NCBI RefSeq assembly: GCF_040239565.1
Contig: NZ_JBEHWS010000017.1
Location: forward strand, 19,226-83,225
Source: Fulvimarina sp040239565
GTDB taxonomy: Bacteria > Pseudomonadota > Alphaproteobacteria > Rhizobiales > Rhizobiaceae
Reading direction: 5' to 3'
DNA length: 64,000 nucleotides
The position numbers and the translations under genes are program-made. Position 1 is the first letter of the stretch. Each line of letters starts with the position of its first letter. Shown in pieces: positions 53,878 through 63,594 of this stretch. The notes below the pieces were generated by a model, which saw only the letters and a list, made by a program, of their open reading frames with translations, was not told the DNA's origin and searched no databases.

Positions 53878-54638
53878 ACGACGCAACGACGACACCCATA
53901 CACGCCAAAGCCGACAATGGCGCCCGGCCGAAGACCGCGATGATGCTATCAGCCGGGCTCGGCAAGCGCCTGCGGCCGATCACATCCACCGTTCCCAAAC
54001 CGCTCGTCGAGGTGCGCGGCAAGGCGCTGATCGATTACGGCCTGGACGCCCTCGTGCGGGCCGGCATCGAGAAGGTGGTCGTCAATGTCCACTATCTGCC
54101 GGATCTGATGCGCGCTCACCTGCGCAAGCGCAAGGATATCGAGATCGTCGTATCCGACGAAAGCGATCTCCTCCTTGATTCAGGCGGCGGCATCGTGAAG
54201 GCCCTCCCTCATCTCGGATCGGAGCCCTTCTTCGTCCTCAACTCCGATACCTTCTGGATCGAGAGCTACCGCGCCAATCTCGACGTTCTCGCCGATCTCT
54301 GGCGCCCGGATCAGATGGACGTCAGTCTGCTGATCGCCGACATGGCCCAATCGACCGGGTATGACGGGCGCGGCGATTTCGTGATGAACGCTGCTGGCCG
54401 TCTGACACGCCGCGAAGAGCGTGACATGTCGCCCTTCATCTACGCGGGTGCCGGCATCTTCAAGCCGGAGCTCTTCGAAGGGTACGAAGCCAAACCCTTC
54501 TCGCTGAACCGCATCTTCGACAGCACGATCGAAGCCGAGCGAATTTTCGGCGTCCGCCTGAGCGGCCTCTGGCTGACGGTCGGCACGCCGCTGGCGATCA
54601 AGCAGGCGGAAGCCGCCTTTCTCGCAAGCGCAGCCTGA
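53874..54638 (+). CDS. murU: MurU-like nucleotidyltransferase (cell-wall recycling)
   Basis: The 254-residue product is a GT-A-fold nucleotidyltransferase: LSAGLGKRLRPITSTVPKPL (nucleotide-binding loop and conserved Lys), DSGGGIVKALP, and FVLNSDTFWIE (metal-binding Asp). It matches MurU, which converts N-acetylmuramic acid 1-phosphate to UDP-MurNAc, the step after AmgK, and its gene overlaps the AmgK-containing fusion by ATGA. A role in another sugar nucleotide is possible. In several relatives addB follows; here the next genes are convergent ABC transporters. Confidence 0.85.
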   Translation: MNDATTTPIHAKADNGARPKTAMMLSAGLGKRLRPITSTVPKPLVEVRGKALIDYGLDALVRAGIEKVVVNVHYLPDLMRAHLRKRKDIEIVVSDESDLLLDSGGGIVKALPHLGSEPFFVLNSDTFWIESYRANLDVLADLWRPDQMDVSLLIADMAQSTGYDGRGDFVMNAAGRLTRREERDMSPFIYAGAGIFKPELFEGYEAKPFSLNRIFDSTIEAERIFGVRLSGLWLTVGTPLAIKQAEAAFLASAA

Positions 54639-54690
54639 CACCCCGTGGTTCGGTTCGATCCGGACTATCGCCTCTCAAGCACAAAGAGCG

Positions 54691-56592
54691 TTACTCGGCC
54701 GCCTCGCGATCGAGATCACCGATAAAACCGCCGGACTGGCGGTTCCAGAGCTGTGCGTAGAGCCCGCCGCGGCGGATAAGATCGGCATGGCGACCTTCTT
54801 CGACGATACGGCCCTCATCGATGACAATCAGGCGATCGAGGGAGGCGATCGTCGAGAGACGGTGCGCGATGGCGATGACCGTCTTGCCCTCCATCATGTG
54901 GTTGAGGTTTTCCTGGATCGCGGCTTCGACCTCTGAATCGAGCGCGCTCGTCGCCTCGTCGAGCAGAAGGATCGGCGCATCCTTGAGGAGCACGCGGGCG
55001 ATCGCGATCCGCTGACGCTGGCCTCCTGAGAGCTTGATCCCACGCTCGCCGACGGTCGCCTTGTAGCCGGCATTGCCCTTCGGATCGCGCAGCGTCGGGA
55101 TGAATCCTGAGGCATTGGCACGTGTTGCCGCCTCGAAGACCTCCTCGTCGGTGGCATCGCTCCGCCCATAGGCGATGTTCTCACGGATCGACCGGTGCAA
55201 CAGCGCCGTATCCTGCGTCACGACACCGATTGCCGCACGAAGCGAAGCCTGCGTCACCTCCGAGATGTTCTGCCCGTCGATGGTGACGCGACCGTCTTCC
55301 ACGTCGTAGAGCCGCAGGAGAAGGTTCACGAGTGTCGTCTTGCCTGCCCCAGATCGCCCGACGAGACCCACTTTCTCACCCGGCTTGATATCGAGCGAAA
55401 AGTTCTCGATCACGCCTTCGCCCTTGCCATAGTGGAAGGTGATGTTCTCGAAGGAAACCGCGCCCTTCTCCACCTTCAGTGGCAGCGCGTCCGGCTTGTC
55501 GATGAGGTTCGGAAGCGGGCTGATCGTTGCGACGGCATCCTGGATCGTTCCGTAATTCCTCACGAGCCCGTTGATATTGAACATCATCCAGCCCGACATC
55601 TGGTTGAGTCGAAGGACGAGACCGAGCGCAGCCGCGACGCCGCCGGTCGTCACCGAGCCCGCCTGCCAGCCGATGATCGCGACCCAGCCGACGCCGGTCA
55701 TCATCAGCCCGTTGAGGATAGCGATCGCCGTGCGGATCGTCGTCAGCGCGCGGCAGAGCCGGCGCACTGCCTCGACATATCTGGCGAAACCGTCCTTGAC
55801 GAAAGCGTCTTCCTTGCGGGTCGAATCGAAGAGTTTCACCGAGAGAATATTGGTGAAGCTATCGACCACGCGGCCCGTCCAGACAGAGTTCGCATTCGCC
55901 CGCTCGCGGCCGAGAATGCGGATCTGCGGCAGGAGATTGCGGATCATCCAGACATAGCCGAGCGACCAGAGCGCGAGCACAACCGACATGCGCCAGTCGA
56001 TCGCGCCGAGGATCGAGATCGTGAGCACGACGAAGGTGATGAAGGACCAGAAGGTCTGGAGGATCGTCGTGACGAAATCGCCCGTCGCCTGCCCCGCCTG
56101 CTGCACCTTCTGGGCGAGCCGGCCCGCGAAATCGTTCTGGAAAAAGGTGTAGCTCTGCTCGATGATCCGCCGATAGCTCTGCCACCGGATGCGGTTGAAG
56201 AAGCTCGGCGCGATCATCTGCTCTTCGAGGACGGACGCCGCAAAGAGAACCAGGGCACGGCCAATCAGCGTGACAAAAAGAAGCCCGGCGATCAGCCAGA
56301 AATGCTCGGCGAGGAACGTGGCGGGAGACGTCCCGTCCATCGCGTCCACCAGCCAGCCGACCCCGGTGAACATGATGGCTTCGACAAGCCCCGTCAGGCC
56401 GCCGCAGACGAGGAGACCGATCAGCGGCCACTTCGCCTGCTTGGCGAAGTGCCAGATAAACTGGTTGGCGTCGTTCGGCAGCGGATCGAGATGGCCGACG
56501 CGGTTGAACCGCGCGTGCTCTTCCGCCTCGCCCTTGTCCTCGAAAGGATCGAGGACGTTCTCGAAGCGCTTGAGGAAACCGTCCATCATCAT
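54691..56592 (-). CDS. ABC exporter half-transporter (membrane domain fused to ATPase)
   Basis: The 633-residue product has an N-terminal cytoplasmic stretch, six membrane helices (about residues 50-330) and a C-terminal ATPase with Walker A GRSGAGKTT, Q-loop VVTQDTALL, signature LSGGQRQRIAIARV and Walker B ILLLDEATSALDSE. It belongs to the ABCB/MsbA-like exporters. The upstream gene on this strand encodes a homologous protein and its stop codon overlaps this gene's start, so the two likely form a heterodimer. The substrate is unknown; lipids or drugs are typical for the family. Up to three adjacent ATG codons could serve as start. Confidence 0.92.
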   Translation of the reverse strand: MMMDGFLKRFENVLDPFEDKGEAEEHARFNRVGHLDPLPNDANQFIWHFAKQAKWPLIGLLVCGGLTGLVEAIMFTGVGWLVDAMDGTSPATFLAEHFWLIAGLLFVTLIGRALVLFAASVLEEQMIAPSFFNRIRWQSYRRIIEQSYTFFQNDFAGRLAQKVQQAGQATGDFVTTILQTFWSFITFVVLTISILGAIDWRMSVVLALWSLGYVWMIRNLLPQIRILGRERANANSVWTGRVVDSFTNILSVKLFDSTRKEDAFVKDGFARYVEAVRRLCRALTTIRTAIAILNGLMMTGVGWVAIIGWQAGSVTTGGVAAALGLVLRLNQMSGWMMFNINGLVRNYGTIQDAVATISPLPNLIDKPDALPLKVEKGAVSFENITFHYGKGEGVIENFSLDIKPGEKVGLVGRSGAGKTTLVNLLLRLYDVEDGRVTIDGQNISEVTQASLRAAIGVVTQDTALLHRSIRENIAYGRSDATDEEVFEAATRANASGFIPTLRDPKGNAGYKATVGERGIKLSGGQRQRIAIARVLLKDAPILLLDEATSALDSEVEAAIQENLNHMMEGKTVIAIAHRLSTIASLDRLIVIDEGRIVEEGRHADLIRRGGLYAQLWNRQSGGFIGDLDREAAE

Positions 56593-58457
56593 TCGGCCGC
56601 CCTCGCATCCGTGTTGTCCGTCGGCTCCTCACCAAGGAGGAAGCCGCCGGCCTGCCGTTCCCAGAGCTGCGCGTAGAGACCGCCCGCCGCGACCAGCTCA
56701 CTATGTGTTCCCTCCTCCACGATCTTACCTTCGTCGAGAACGATGAGCCGATCGAGCGCAGCGATGGTCGAGAGGCGGTGAGCGACGGCGATAACGGTCT
56801 TGTTCTCCATGAGCCGGTAGAGATTGTCCGAGATCGCGGCCTCGACCTCGGAATCAAGCGCGCTCGTCGCCTCGTCGAGAAGCAGGATCGGCGCGTCCTT
56901 CAGCATAACGCGGGCGATCGCGATGCGCTGACGCTGCCCGCCGGACAATTTGACGCCCCGCTCGCCCACTTCGGCGTCGAGCCCGCGCTGGCCCTTATGG
57001 TCGATCAGGTCAGCGACGAAATCGGCGGCCTTGGCCGCCTTGAGAGCCGCCTGTACCTCCGCCTCGGTCGCGTCCGGCTTGCCGTAGAAAATGTTCTCGC
57101 GGATCGAACGGTGAAGTAGCGAGGTATCCTGCGTCACCATGCCGATCCGCTCGCGAAGCTGGTCCTGCCCGGCTTCGGAAATATCGAGGCCGTCGATGGT
57201 GATGCGGCCCTTCTCCACGTCGTGAAAACGGAGAAGCAGGTTCAGGATCGTCGACTTGCCGGCGCCGGAGCGCCCCACGAGCCCGACCTTTTCGCCCGGC
57301 CGGATTCGAAGCGAAAAGTCGTCGAGGACGCCGCCTTCCTTGCCATAGTGGAAGGTGACGTTGTCGAAGTCGATCGCACCGCGCCGCACTTCGAGCGGCG
57401 CAGGCTCCCGTCTGTCGACGACCTGATGCGGCCGCTTGAAGGTCTCCATGCCGTCGCGGATCGTGCCGAGATTTTCGAAGAGCGACGAGACCTCCCACAT
57501 GATCCAGTGGCTCATGCCCTGGACACGCAGCACGATGCCGATCGCGGCCGCAATTGCGCCGGCCGTGACGAGCCCGCCGGTCCACGTGGCGACGCCCACT
57601 GCGCCGACGCCGAAGAGCAGCAGCGAATTCAGGAACTGCAGCACGAAGATGAACTGTGTGATCAGACGCGACTGGTCGTAGACCGGGTTGAGGAAGATGC
57701 GCATGGACTGGCGGGCATAGTCCGCCTCGCGCCGGGTATGGGCGAAGAGCTTCACCGCCTCGATATTGGCATAGGCGTCGACGACGCGGCCCGTCATCTC
57801 CGCCCGCGCATCGGCCTGTCGCTGGGAGACCCGGTCGAGGCGCGGGATAAAATAAGCAAGCATCACGACGTAAAGCGCGACATAGCCGACGAAGGGCAGC
57901 GTCATGCGCCAGTCGGTAGAACCAACGACGACAAGAATGCCAGACATGTAGACGATGATGTAGAGGAAGACGTCTATCGACTTGACGATCACCTCGCGCA
58001 CCGCGAGCGCGGTCTGCATCAGCTTCTGGGAAACCCTGCCTGCAAATTCGTCCTGAAAGAACGAGACCGAATGGCCGAGCAACCAGCGATGCATCGTGTA
58101 ACGGAAGCGCATCGGCAGATTGCCGAAGATCGCCTGGAAGCTCACGAACCCGTCGAGCAGCATGAGCGCCGGCAGAACGAGGAGTATGAGGAGGCTGAGG
58201 CCCGTCAACTGCCAGCCGTAGTCGGCGAGGAAGGTTTCACGATCTGCGCCCGCGAACCAGTCGATCAGGTCACCAAGAAAGGCAAACAGCGAAACCTCGA
58301 TCGCCGAAAAGGTGAAGGTGAGAATGACGAGCGCCGTCAACAGACGCCATGCCGGCCTGGCGAAATGCCAGATGAAAGCCCCGACTGAATGGGTCGGCGG
58401 CGCGGAAACGGGCAATTCGGGGAACGGATCGAGAAGCCGTTCGAAACGAGCGAACAT
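56589..58457 (-). CDS. ABC exporter half-transporter, partner of the adjacent gene
   Basis: The 622-residue product is organised like its neighbour: short N-terminal stretch, six membrane helices (about 37-310), and an ATPase with Walker A GRSGAGKST, VTQDTSLLHRS, signature LSGGQRQRIAIARV and Walker B ILLLDEATSALDSE. Both nucleotide sites look catalytically complete, so an asymmetric dead site is not evident. I use the ATG at 58457 (FARFERLLDPFPELP, alignable with the partner's FLKRFENVLDPFED); an in-frame start at 58631 would add 58 unrelated residues. It is divergent from trmL. Confidence 0.92.
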   Translation of the reverse strand: MFARFERLLDPFPELPVSAPPTHSVGAFIWHFARPAWRLLTALVILTFTFSAIEVSLFAFLGDLIDWFAGADRETFLADYGWQLTGLSLLILLVLPALMLLDGFVSFQAIFGNLPMRFRYTMHRWLLGHSVSFFQDEFAGRVSQKLMQTALAVREVIVKSIDVFLYIIVYMSGILVVVGSTDWRMTLPFVGYVALYVVMLAYFIPRLDRVSQRQADARAEMTGRVVDAYANIEAVKLFAHTRREADYARQSMRIFLNPVYDQSRLITQFIFVLQFLNSLLLFGVGAVGVATWTGGLVTAGAIAAAIGIVLRVQGMSHWIMWEVSSLFENLGTIRDGMETFKRPHQVVDRREPAPLEVRRGAIDFDNVTFHYGKEGGVLDDFSLRIRPGEKVGLVGRSGAGKSTILNLLLRFHDVEKGRITIDGLDISEAGQDQLRERIGMVTQDTSLLHRSIRENIFYGKPDATEAEVQAALKAAKAADFVADLIDHKGQRGLDAEVGERGVKLSGGQRQRIAIARVMLKDAPILLLDEATSALDSEVEAAISDNLYRLMENKTVIAVAHRLSTIAALDRLIVLDEGKIVEEGTHSELVAAGGLYAQLWERQAGGFLLGEEPTDNTDARAAE

Positions 58458-58648
58458 CGAGAAACCAATGTGTGATGCCACATCGGATCGATGCGGGATA
58501 TGAGAAGCTTGAAGTGAACGCAGCAGCGTTCTGCGCGTCAACCATCGCGCGCTGTCGATAGGGCGGATATAGGCCATTATCGGCGCGATCACACCGGGCG
58601 CTCGCAACCCTTTGATCGCGTAAAGTACCACCGGGGAGCAGACAGACC

Positions 58649-59107
58649 ATGGCGATTTCGATCGCGCTTTATCAGCCCGACATCGCGGGAAACACCGGCG
58701 CCGTGATGCGCACGGCGGCCTGCCTCGACCTTCGAATCGAGATCATCGAACCGACCGGCTTCGAGCTGTCAGACCGCTCCCTGAAGCGCGCCGGCATGGA
58801 TTATCTCTCGCTCGCCAATCTCACCAAGCATGTCGATTTCGATACCTTCGAGCGTTGGCGGATCGGCGAGAACCGTCGCCTGATTCTGCTGACAACGAAA
58901 GCCGACGCAATCGTCTGGGATTTCGAATTTCGCGACGGTGACATCGTGATGTTCGGGCGGGAGACCGCCGGCGTGCCGGATGAGGTCCATGCTGCCGCCG
59001 ACGCGCGGCTGACGATCCCGATGCAGCCGGGCGCGCGTTCCATGAACCTCTCGGCCTCCGTTGCCCTCGTTTCGGGCGAAGCGGTCCGCCAGCTTCGACT
59101 GCGGTAA
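58649..59107 (+). CDS. trmL: tRNA (cytidine(34)-2'-O)-methyltransferase TrmL
   Basis: The 152-residue product is a minimal SPOUT methyltransferase consisting of the knotted catalytic domain only. It begins ISIALYQPDIAGNTGAVMRTA and contains MFGRETAGVPDEV and IPMQPGARSMNLSASVA, the three TrmL motifs. TrmL methylates the wobble ribose of tRNA-Leu isoacceptors. Length is exactly in the family range. It is divergent from the ABC exporter pair. Confidence 0.95.
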   Translation: MAISIALYQPDIAGNTGAVMRTAACLDLRIEIIEPTGFELSDRSLKRAGMDYLSLANLTKHVDFDTFERWRIGENRRLILLTTKADAIVWDFEFRDGDIVMFGRETAGVPDEVHAAADARLTIPMQPGARSMNLSASVALVSGEAVRQLRLR

Positions 59108-59213
59108 GAGGTTCAGATCGCCGTGACTTAACGGCAAGTCTTCCCCCGCAAGCCTCGACCGCAGCATTAATGTCAGCTATCGCACCGAGTGAAACGACAC
59201 GAGGAGGTTTGCG

Positions 59214-60122
59214 GTGCTCAGAAACTTCACCGTCAAGGACGTCAGGGATCAATCTGGCCGGACATTCTTCGTCACCGGCGCAAATTCCGGTATCGGGCTC
59301 GAAACCGCACGTGTTCTCGCCAGCAACGGCGCCCGTGTCCTTCTCGGGTGTCGCTCGGCAGCCAAGGCGCGGTCGGCGGTCGCCGAAATCCGCCTCGATA
59401 ATCCGAATGCCGATCTCGGTTTCATTCCAATTGATCTCGCAAACCTCGCTTCCGTCCGCGAAGCAGCCGCCCAGGTAAACGCGGAGGAAAGGCTTGACGT
59501 CCTCGTCAACAATGCCGGCGTCATGGTGCCGCCGCTGGAACACACCAAGGACGGCTTCGAGCTCCAGTTCGGCGTCAATCACCTCGGAACGTTCGCCCTG
59601 ACCGGCCTCTTGCTCTACCAGCTGCTTCAGCGCCCCTATTCGCGGATCGTCATCACCAGCTCGATCGCCCACCGGAACGGCGCGATCGATTTCGACGATC
59701 TCAACGCCGAACAGGACTATAACCGGCTGAAGCGCTACCAGATGAGCAAGCTCGCCAATCTTCTGCACATGTACGAGCTCGACCGCAGGCTGCGCGACGC
59801 GAAAGCCGATGCAATCGCGCTCGCCTGTCATCCGGGCGTCGCGGCCACCAATCTGATGCGGTTCCTGCCCGGCCCGGCGCGTTATCTGATGCTGCCCGGC
59901 CAGTTCTTTCTCAACACCGCCGCCGAAGGCGCCTGGCCCACCCTTGCAGCCGCCACCTCGCCCAGGCTCGACGGCGGAGCTTATGTCGGCCCGAGCAAAC
60001 GCGGCGAAACGGCAGGCCCGGCGACCCTCGCAAAATCAGCTAAACGCGCGCGAGACCCGGATCTCGCCAAGCGTCTCTGGGACGTTTCGTCTGAGATGAC
60101 TGGCGTGGCTTACCCGGTGTGA
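59214..60122 (+). CDS. SDR family oxidoreductase (retinol-dehydrogenase/WWOX-like group)
   Basis: The 302-residue product is a short-chain dehydrogenase with the cofactor motif TGANSGIGLE near residue 22, NNAGVM, the catalytic Ser in VITSSIAH and the YxxxK pair in YQMSKLANLLHMYEL, then HPGVAATNL. The overall layout matches the oxidoreductase/retinol-dehydrogenase-like group, whose bacterial substrates are mostly unknown. The start is a GTG at 59214, seven bases after AGGAGG. It stands alone downstream of trmL. Confidence 0.9.
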   Translation: MLRNFTVKDVRDQSGRTFFVTGANSGIGLETARVLASNGARVLLGCRSAAKARSAVAEIRLDNPNADLGFIPIDLANLASVREAAAQVNAEERLDVLVNNAGVMVPPLEHTKDGFELQFGVNHLGTFALTGLLLYQLLQRPYSRIVITSSIAHRNGAIDFDDLNAEQDYNRLKRYQMSKLANLLHMYELDRRLRDAKADAIALACHPGVAATNLMRFLPGPARYLMLPGQFFLNTAAEGAWPTLAAATSPRLDGGAYVGPSKRGETAGPATLAKSAKRARDPDLAKRLWDVSSEMTGVAYPV

Positions 60123-60326
60123 GATCGTTCCGCTCCACAGCGCGTCGCTCAATCCGCCGGTTTGATGTGGATCAGGAACAGAAGGATAGGCGTGCAAAGC
60201 GGTCCGTTCGCTCTTTGAAACGCCAAGACCATCTGCATGCAGTAATTAAGGTGGCGTGACGCCCACAACCGAAATCCGCGATTTCCGGAACTGTCTTTCT
60301 GCCTCCGCTCAGCAGCAATTCCTGCT

Positions 60327-61205
60327 TCATGAGTTGCCGTAGACGAAAACAATATCGCGCTCGTCGCGGACCGCCTTTTCGAGAAAGGCACGGATCCCCT
60401 CTGACTCATAGGCAAGGTTCCCGATGTGGTCGATCCACTGGTAGGGGTCTTCCAGCTCCTGGTCGACAGACCGATCCACCGCCTCCTCCAACGTTTCGCT
60501 TTCCATCTTGTAGTCAGGGTTTTCTACGTAGAATTCTCTCACAGACTTTTCGGCAGCGCGGCGGATCGTGGCCTCGCCAGCCTTTGCGGCTTCGTTCTCT
60601 TCACCATCGGCGAAAGCAGTCACCTCCTCCTGTGCGGCAGCGATAGCGCTCCATTCCGCGAGAAGGGTTGCAATATCCTCGTGTGACACGGCCGTCGCAT
60701 AGGCATGGTAACCCATAGGACCAAGCTTCTCGGTGACTGCGAGCGGGTGAGCGGCATCGAAGCTGTCCGAGCCGGCAAGGGCTGCGAACATGTTGGCAAG
60801 GCTCGTGTCCCCTCGCGCAGCGAAATAGTTCGCTGGAACCTGAAGATCGGCAAAAGGAAAGAGAAGGTCGTGGCGGTCTCCTTCAGTGGTCATTGCCCGC
60901 AAGAGCAGTACGATGGCGAAACCGTTGACGCTTTCATTGGGTCGGGCTTTGCCGGCGATCAGGTCGGAGACAGCATCCTTCCAGAGGTCCGGTTTGCTAT
61001 AGCGCTCGGTGAGCCCGTTCTCCTCCACCGCCGCGTCGTCAGCCAGCATCTTCGCCTCCAGCATTCTGTCGCCCGAGCCGATAGCGTTCGCTATCTTGGT
61101 GGCGTCAACGCTGTAAAGCGTCATCCAATACTCCGTCGCGTGAGAAGCGCGAGGGAGGAACGCCACTACGGCAAACACGAGCGCCGCAAGAAGGGTGTTG
61201 GCCAT
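60327..61205 (-). CDS. Secreted protein of unknown function (possibly DUF7691-like)
   Basis: The 292-residue product has a Sec signal peptide (residues 1-23, ending ASHA) and a mature part starting TEYWMTLYSVDATKIANAIGSGDRMLEAKM. That beginning recalls the DUF7691 family, whose members start with a similar Tyr/Val-Asp and IGSGD pattern but are usually cytoplasmic, so the assignment is tentative. The protein is acidic and mostly helical, with no catalytic motif I recognise. It sits at the left border of the AT-richer right end, with no functional neighbour. Confidence 0.7.
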   Translation of the reverse strand: MANTLLAALVFAVVAFLPRASHATEYWMTLYSVDATKIANAIGSGDRMLEAKMLADDAAVEENGLTERYSKPDLWKDAVSDLIAGKARPNESVNGFAIVLLLRAMTTEGDRHDLLFPFADLQVPANYFAARGDTSLANMFAALAGSDSFDAAHPLAVTEKLGPMGYHAYATAVSHEDIATLLAEWSAIAAAQEEVTAFADGEENEAAKAGEATIRRAAEKSVREFYVENPDYKMESETLEEAVDRSVDQELEDPYQWIDHIGNLAYESEGIRAFLEKAVRDERDIVFVYGNS

Positions 61206-61777
61206 TGGAATTTCTCGAGATGTAACTGATCAGGTCGATGGTCGAAAAAGGCGCAGACAGAACCAGGGTTCCAGATCAGAGGTACAACCATTTTAAATTA
61301 AAAAGCGCCGACTTAATCGGAAAACAGGGCCAATCATAGAGCACCGGCTTCAACCTGACTCTCTCAATTATGCTGAAACCATCAGCCATGTCATCATCGT
61401 CGTCAGAGGTGAGTCTCGACAGAAATGACAGGCATAAAATATCCGGTTTGAAATAGGCTCCGGTTCAAATGAGACAGCGCGACGCGGCGGATTGATCAAG
61501 CAGGGGAATATCTCTGTCGGGTGGTTTGCAACCTGTCCGAATTTGCTAAATGGCTATGAACCGGACGCTCGCTGCGTTGGCCGCAATTTCACAACCATGA
61601 CCTCTGGGCTTGTTTCAAGCCGGCTAGCTGGTACCAGGCTTTCCATGTACACCAACAAGCAACCCCGCTGCACCTCTGCCATGCAGGTCAAATCCTTCTT
61701 CACTCTCTTTCGTCAGAAAGACGAGACGATGCGGACATAAAGTCCACAAGAAAGTAAGCAGCTTTGGGAAGTCAATC
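61206..61777. other. 572-bp intergenic region with lower GC
   Basis: Two secreted-protein genes diverge from this region. It is AT-richer than most of the window and includes the palindrome TTTTAAATTAAAA near 61291-61303. An open frame of 82 codons (61492-61740) has no signal, family or convincing ribosome site, and I do not annotate it. Confidence 0.5.
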
Positions 61778-63388
61778 ATGTCGCAAAACATGAGTGTACC
61801 TGAAACTAAATTGGGTGGTACAATTTATATGCGTTACGCAATTTTCATTTTTACCGTATTTTCTTACCTGATGCTTTCTCTAAGCACAAGTCAAGCCGGA
61901 TTTTTCGACTCAGCCTTTGGTGTAGAACCGTCCTGCGAGATAGAAGACACCGATTGCATCCGTGCCCTGTACATACATGAAATCATCCAACGCACAATAG
62001 ACGACAGCTCTCCGACATATGCGGCGCGCGACTTCGCCCACGAGTCTATCGACTGGAGCAAATCGCAACGCGATAACGCCCTTGCCAAATTCGCGGACGT
62101 GCCCGTCGATAGCAGTTTTATGGACGCCTACGAAGATGAGCGTAATCAGATCGAGGCACATAAGTCCTTCAATTATACCGGCATCTTGAGGGCGGTTGAG
62201 GAGGGCAATTGGCCTGATGGAGTCGAATGGTCCGACTTTATCTCCAAGGCCGTGTCAGAAACTCTCTACAATACACAATCCGCCGATAAGCTCTGGCTGC
62301 TTTGGCAAGAAAACCAAGGGTTCTTTGAAGAATATGCCAAAACCGAGAGCGTTAGTATAATGGATTGGGGCTTGTTTGAAAAGACGGAGGAAACACTGGA
62401 CTTCCTGATGTCTGATCAAGCAGACCAGCAGGTGGCTATGCGCGGTCTCGATTCGATTGTCTGGGCGATACAAGTATTCTGTCAAAACGGACAAACGAAA
62501 CAATCGGATGCGCTGATTTCAGCCTATGATCGCATTGCCGCGACGCAGCAATATACCGACGAAGCAGACTTTTTACCGCTCAAACAAGAGGCGCTGATCG
62601 CCTTATCCTGTGGCACGGAAAAAGAAGGGAATTCTAAATTTGAAGATTTGGCCACGTTGGTCAACGCCAAGGTAGAGAAGCAGGGAGATACGTTCGAGAC
62701 AGACTGGGCCTATGACGGGCTGATGGATGTGGCCATCCCCTATGCGCTAAAGAAATGGAAAGCAGGCGAAAAGACTGCTGCCCGAAAAATCTTTCTGCGC
62801 GGTGCGTCACGCAAGATCGTGGTCACATCGCAAATCGAAGGTAAATCGATAAAAGACATATCAGTATGGGATGTTCTGGTGGAGAAAACATCGCCTGAGC
62901 TCGCTGAAATTGCAGAACGACGCTTGACCGAGAAAATCAAGGAAATAATGAAAGATGCCGATGAGGCCTCTGCCTATGATTTACGCCTAGATACGCGCTA
63001 TGATTACTTTGCAGAAGATTTTGATCCCACTTTCGAAATTTGCTGTGTACATAAGCAATTATTGAAAGACATGCTCGAAACCATCGAAGCAGCGAGGGAC
63101 TCCCATGATGTCGCGGAGGTTTCTGCCAAATTGCTTGAATTGATGGACCGATACGAAAACGTAGAAGGAGAGCAATACATCGATCGCACGACGACGGAGT
63201 TACGCTTGGCGGCACTTGAGCGCGCGCGTGGCTGCAACCATTCTGCAGAAACACAACAGTATTGGTTGCGATCTGCTACCGAAGGTAAATACTCCAGCAC
63301 TCGCGCTGAAGCGTTGGCCGCATTTCTCACTTATCGGAATACGGAACCGGGTACCTCGACGCCCGAAGAAGCATGCCTTTTCGAGTAG
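61778..63388 (+). CDS. Orphan secreted helical-repeat protein, AT-rich gene
   Basis: The product (536 residues from the ATG at 61778, or 519 from the ATG at 61829) is not a family I recognise. A signal peptide begins at the second Met (RYAIFIFTVFSYLMLSLS, cleaved near SQAG), while the first Met has the better ribosome site (GGGAAG). The mature protein is acidic and helical, resembling alpha-solenoid repeats, with scattered cysteines, among them paired ones (EICCVHK). Codon use differs from neighbours: many AAA, GAA, TTT and ATA codons. The gene looks horizontally acquired or under different selection. Confidence 0.75.
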   Translation: MSQNMSVPETKLGGTIYMRYAIFIFTVFSYLMLSLSTSQAGFFDSAFGVEPSCEIEDTDCIRALYIHEIIQRTIDDSSPTYAARDFAHESIDWSKSQRDNALAKFADVPVDSSFMDAYEDERNQIEAHKSFNYTGILRAVEEGNWPDGVEWSDFISKAVSETLYNTQSADKLWLLWQENQGFFEEYAKTESVSIMDWGLFEKTEETLDFLMSDQADQQVAMRGLDSIVWAIQVFCQNGQTKQSDALISAYDRIAATQQYTDEADFLPLKQEALIALSCGTEKEGNSKFEDLATLVNAKVEKQGDTFETDWAYDGLMDVAIPYALKKWKAGEKTAARKIFLRGASRKIVVTSQIEGKSIKDISVWDVLVEKTSPELAEIAERRLTEKIKEIMKDADEASAYDLRLDTRYDYFAEDFDPTFEICCVHKQLLKDMLETIEAARDSHDVAEVSAKLLELMDRYENVEGEQYIDRTTTELRLAALERARGCNHSAETQQYWLRSATEGKYSSTRAEALAAFLTYRNTEPGTSTPEEACLFE

Positions 63389-63594
63389 CCGCTTTCTATG
63401 CCGAAGCGCGCTACTCCGCAGCATTCCTGTCGAAGCGACCAACATTCCACCGCGCTTCGGCGCCTCATCGCAAAGGACGACAGGAGGCCTAACGTTCAAC
63501 AACCCGGGGATTCAACGGCTCGGAGTTGAGCTTAAGCAGTACGACTCCACCAAATGCTGCATTCCCTGCGAGCTTCGGTTGTCCCGGCCGCAGT

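Noticed and set aside
55195..56676. 493-codon plus-strand open frame opposite the first ABC exporter
   Set aside because: Composition is dominated by Arg, Asp, Glu and His as expected for antisense of a GC-rich gene; the minus strand has all ABC motifs.
54691..58457. Long direct repeat between two genes, possible duplication by a mobile element
   Set aside because: The similarity is the shared ABC exporter architecture (same Walker A, signature and Walker B motifs). There are no terminal repeats or transposase.
61492..61740. 82-codon plus-strand open frame in the AT-rich spacer
   Set aside because: No ribosome site, signal peptide or recognisable similarity, and it fills a region that more likely holds promoters.
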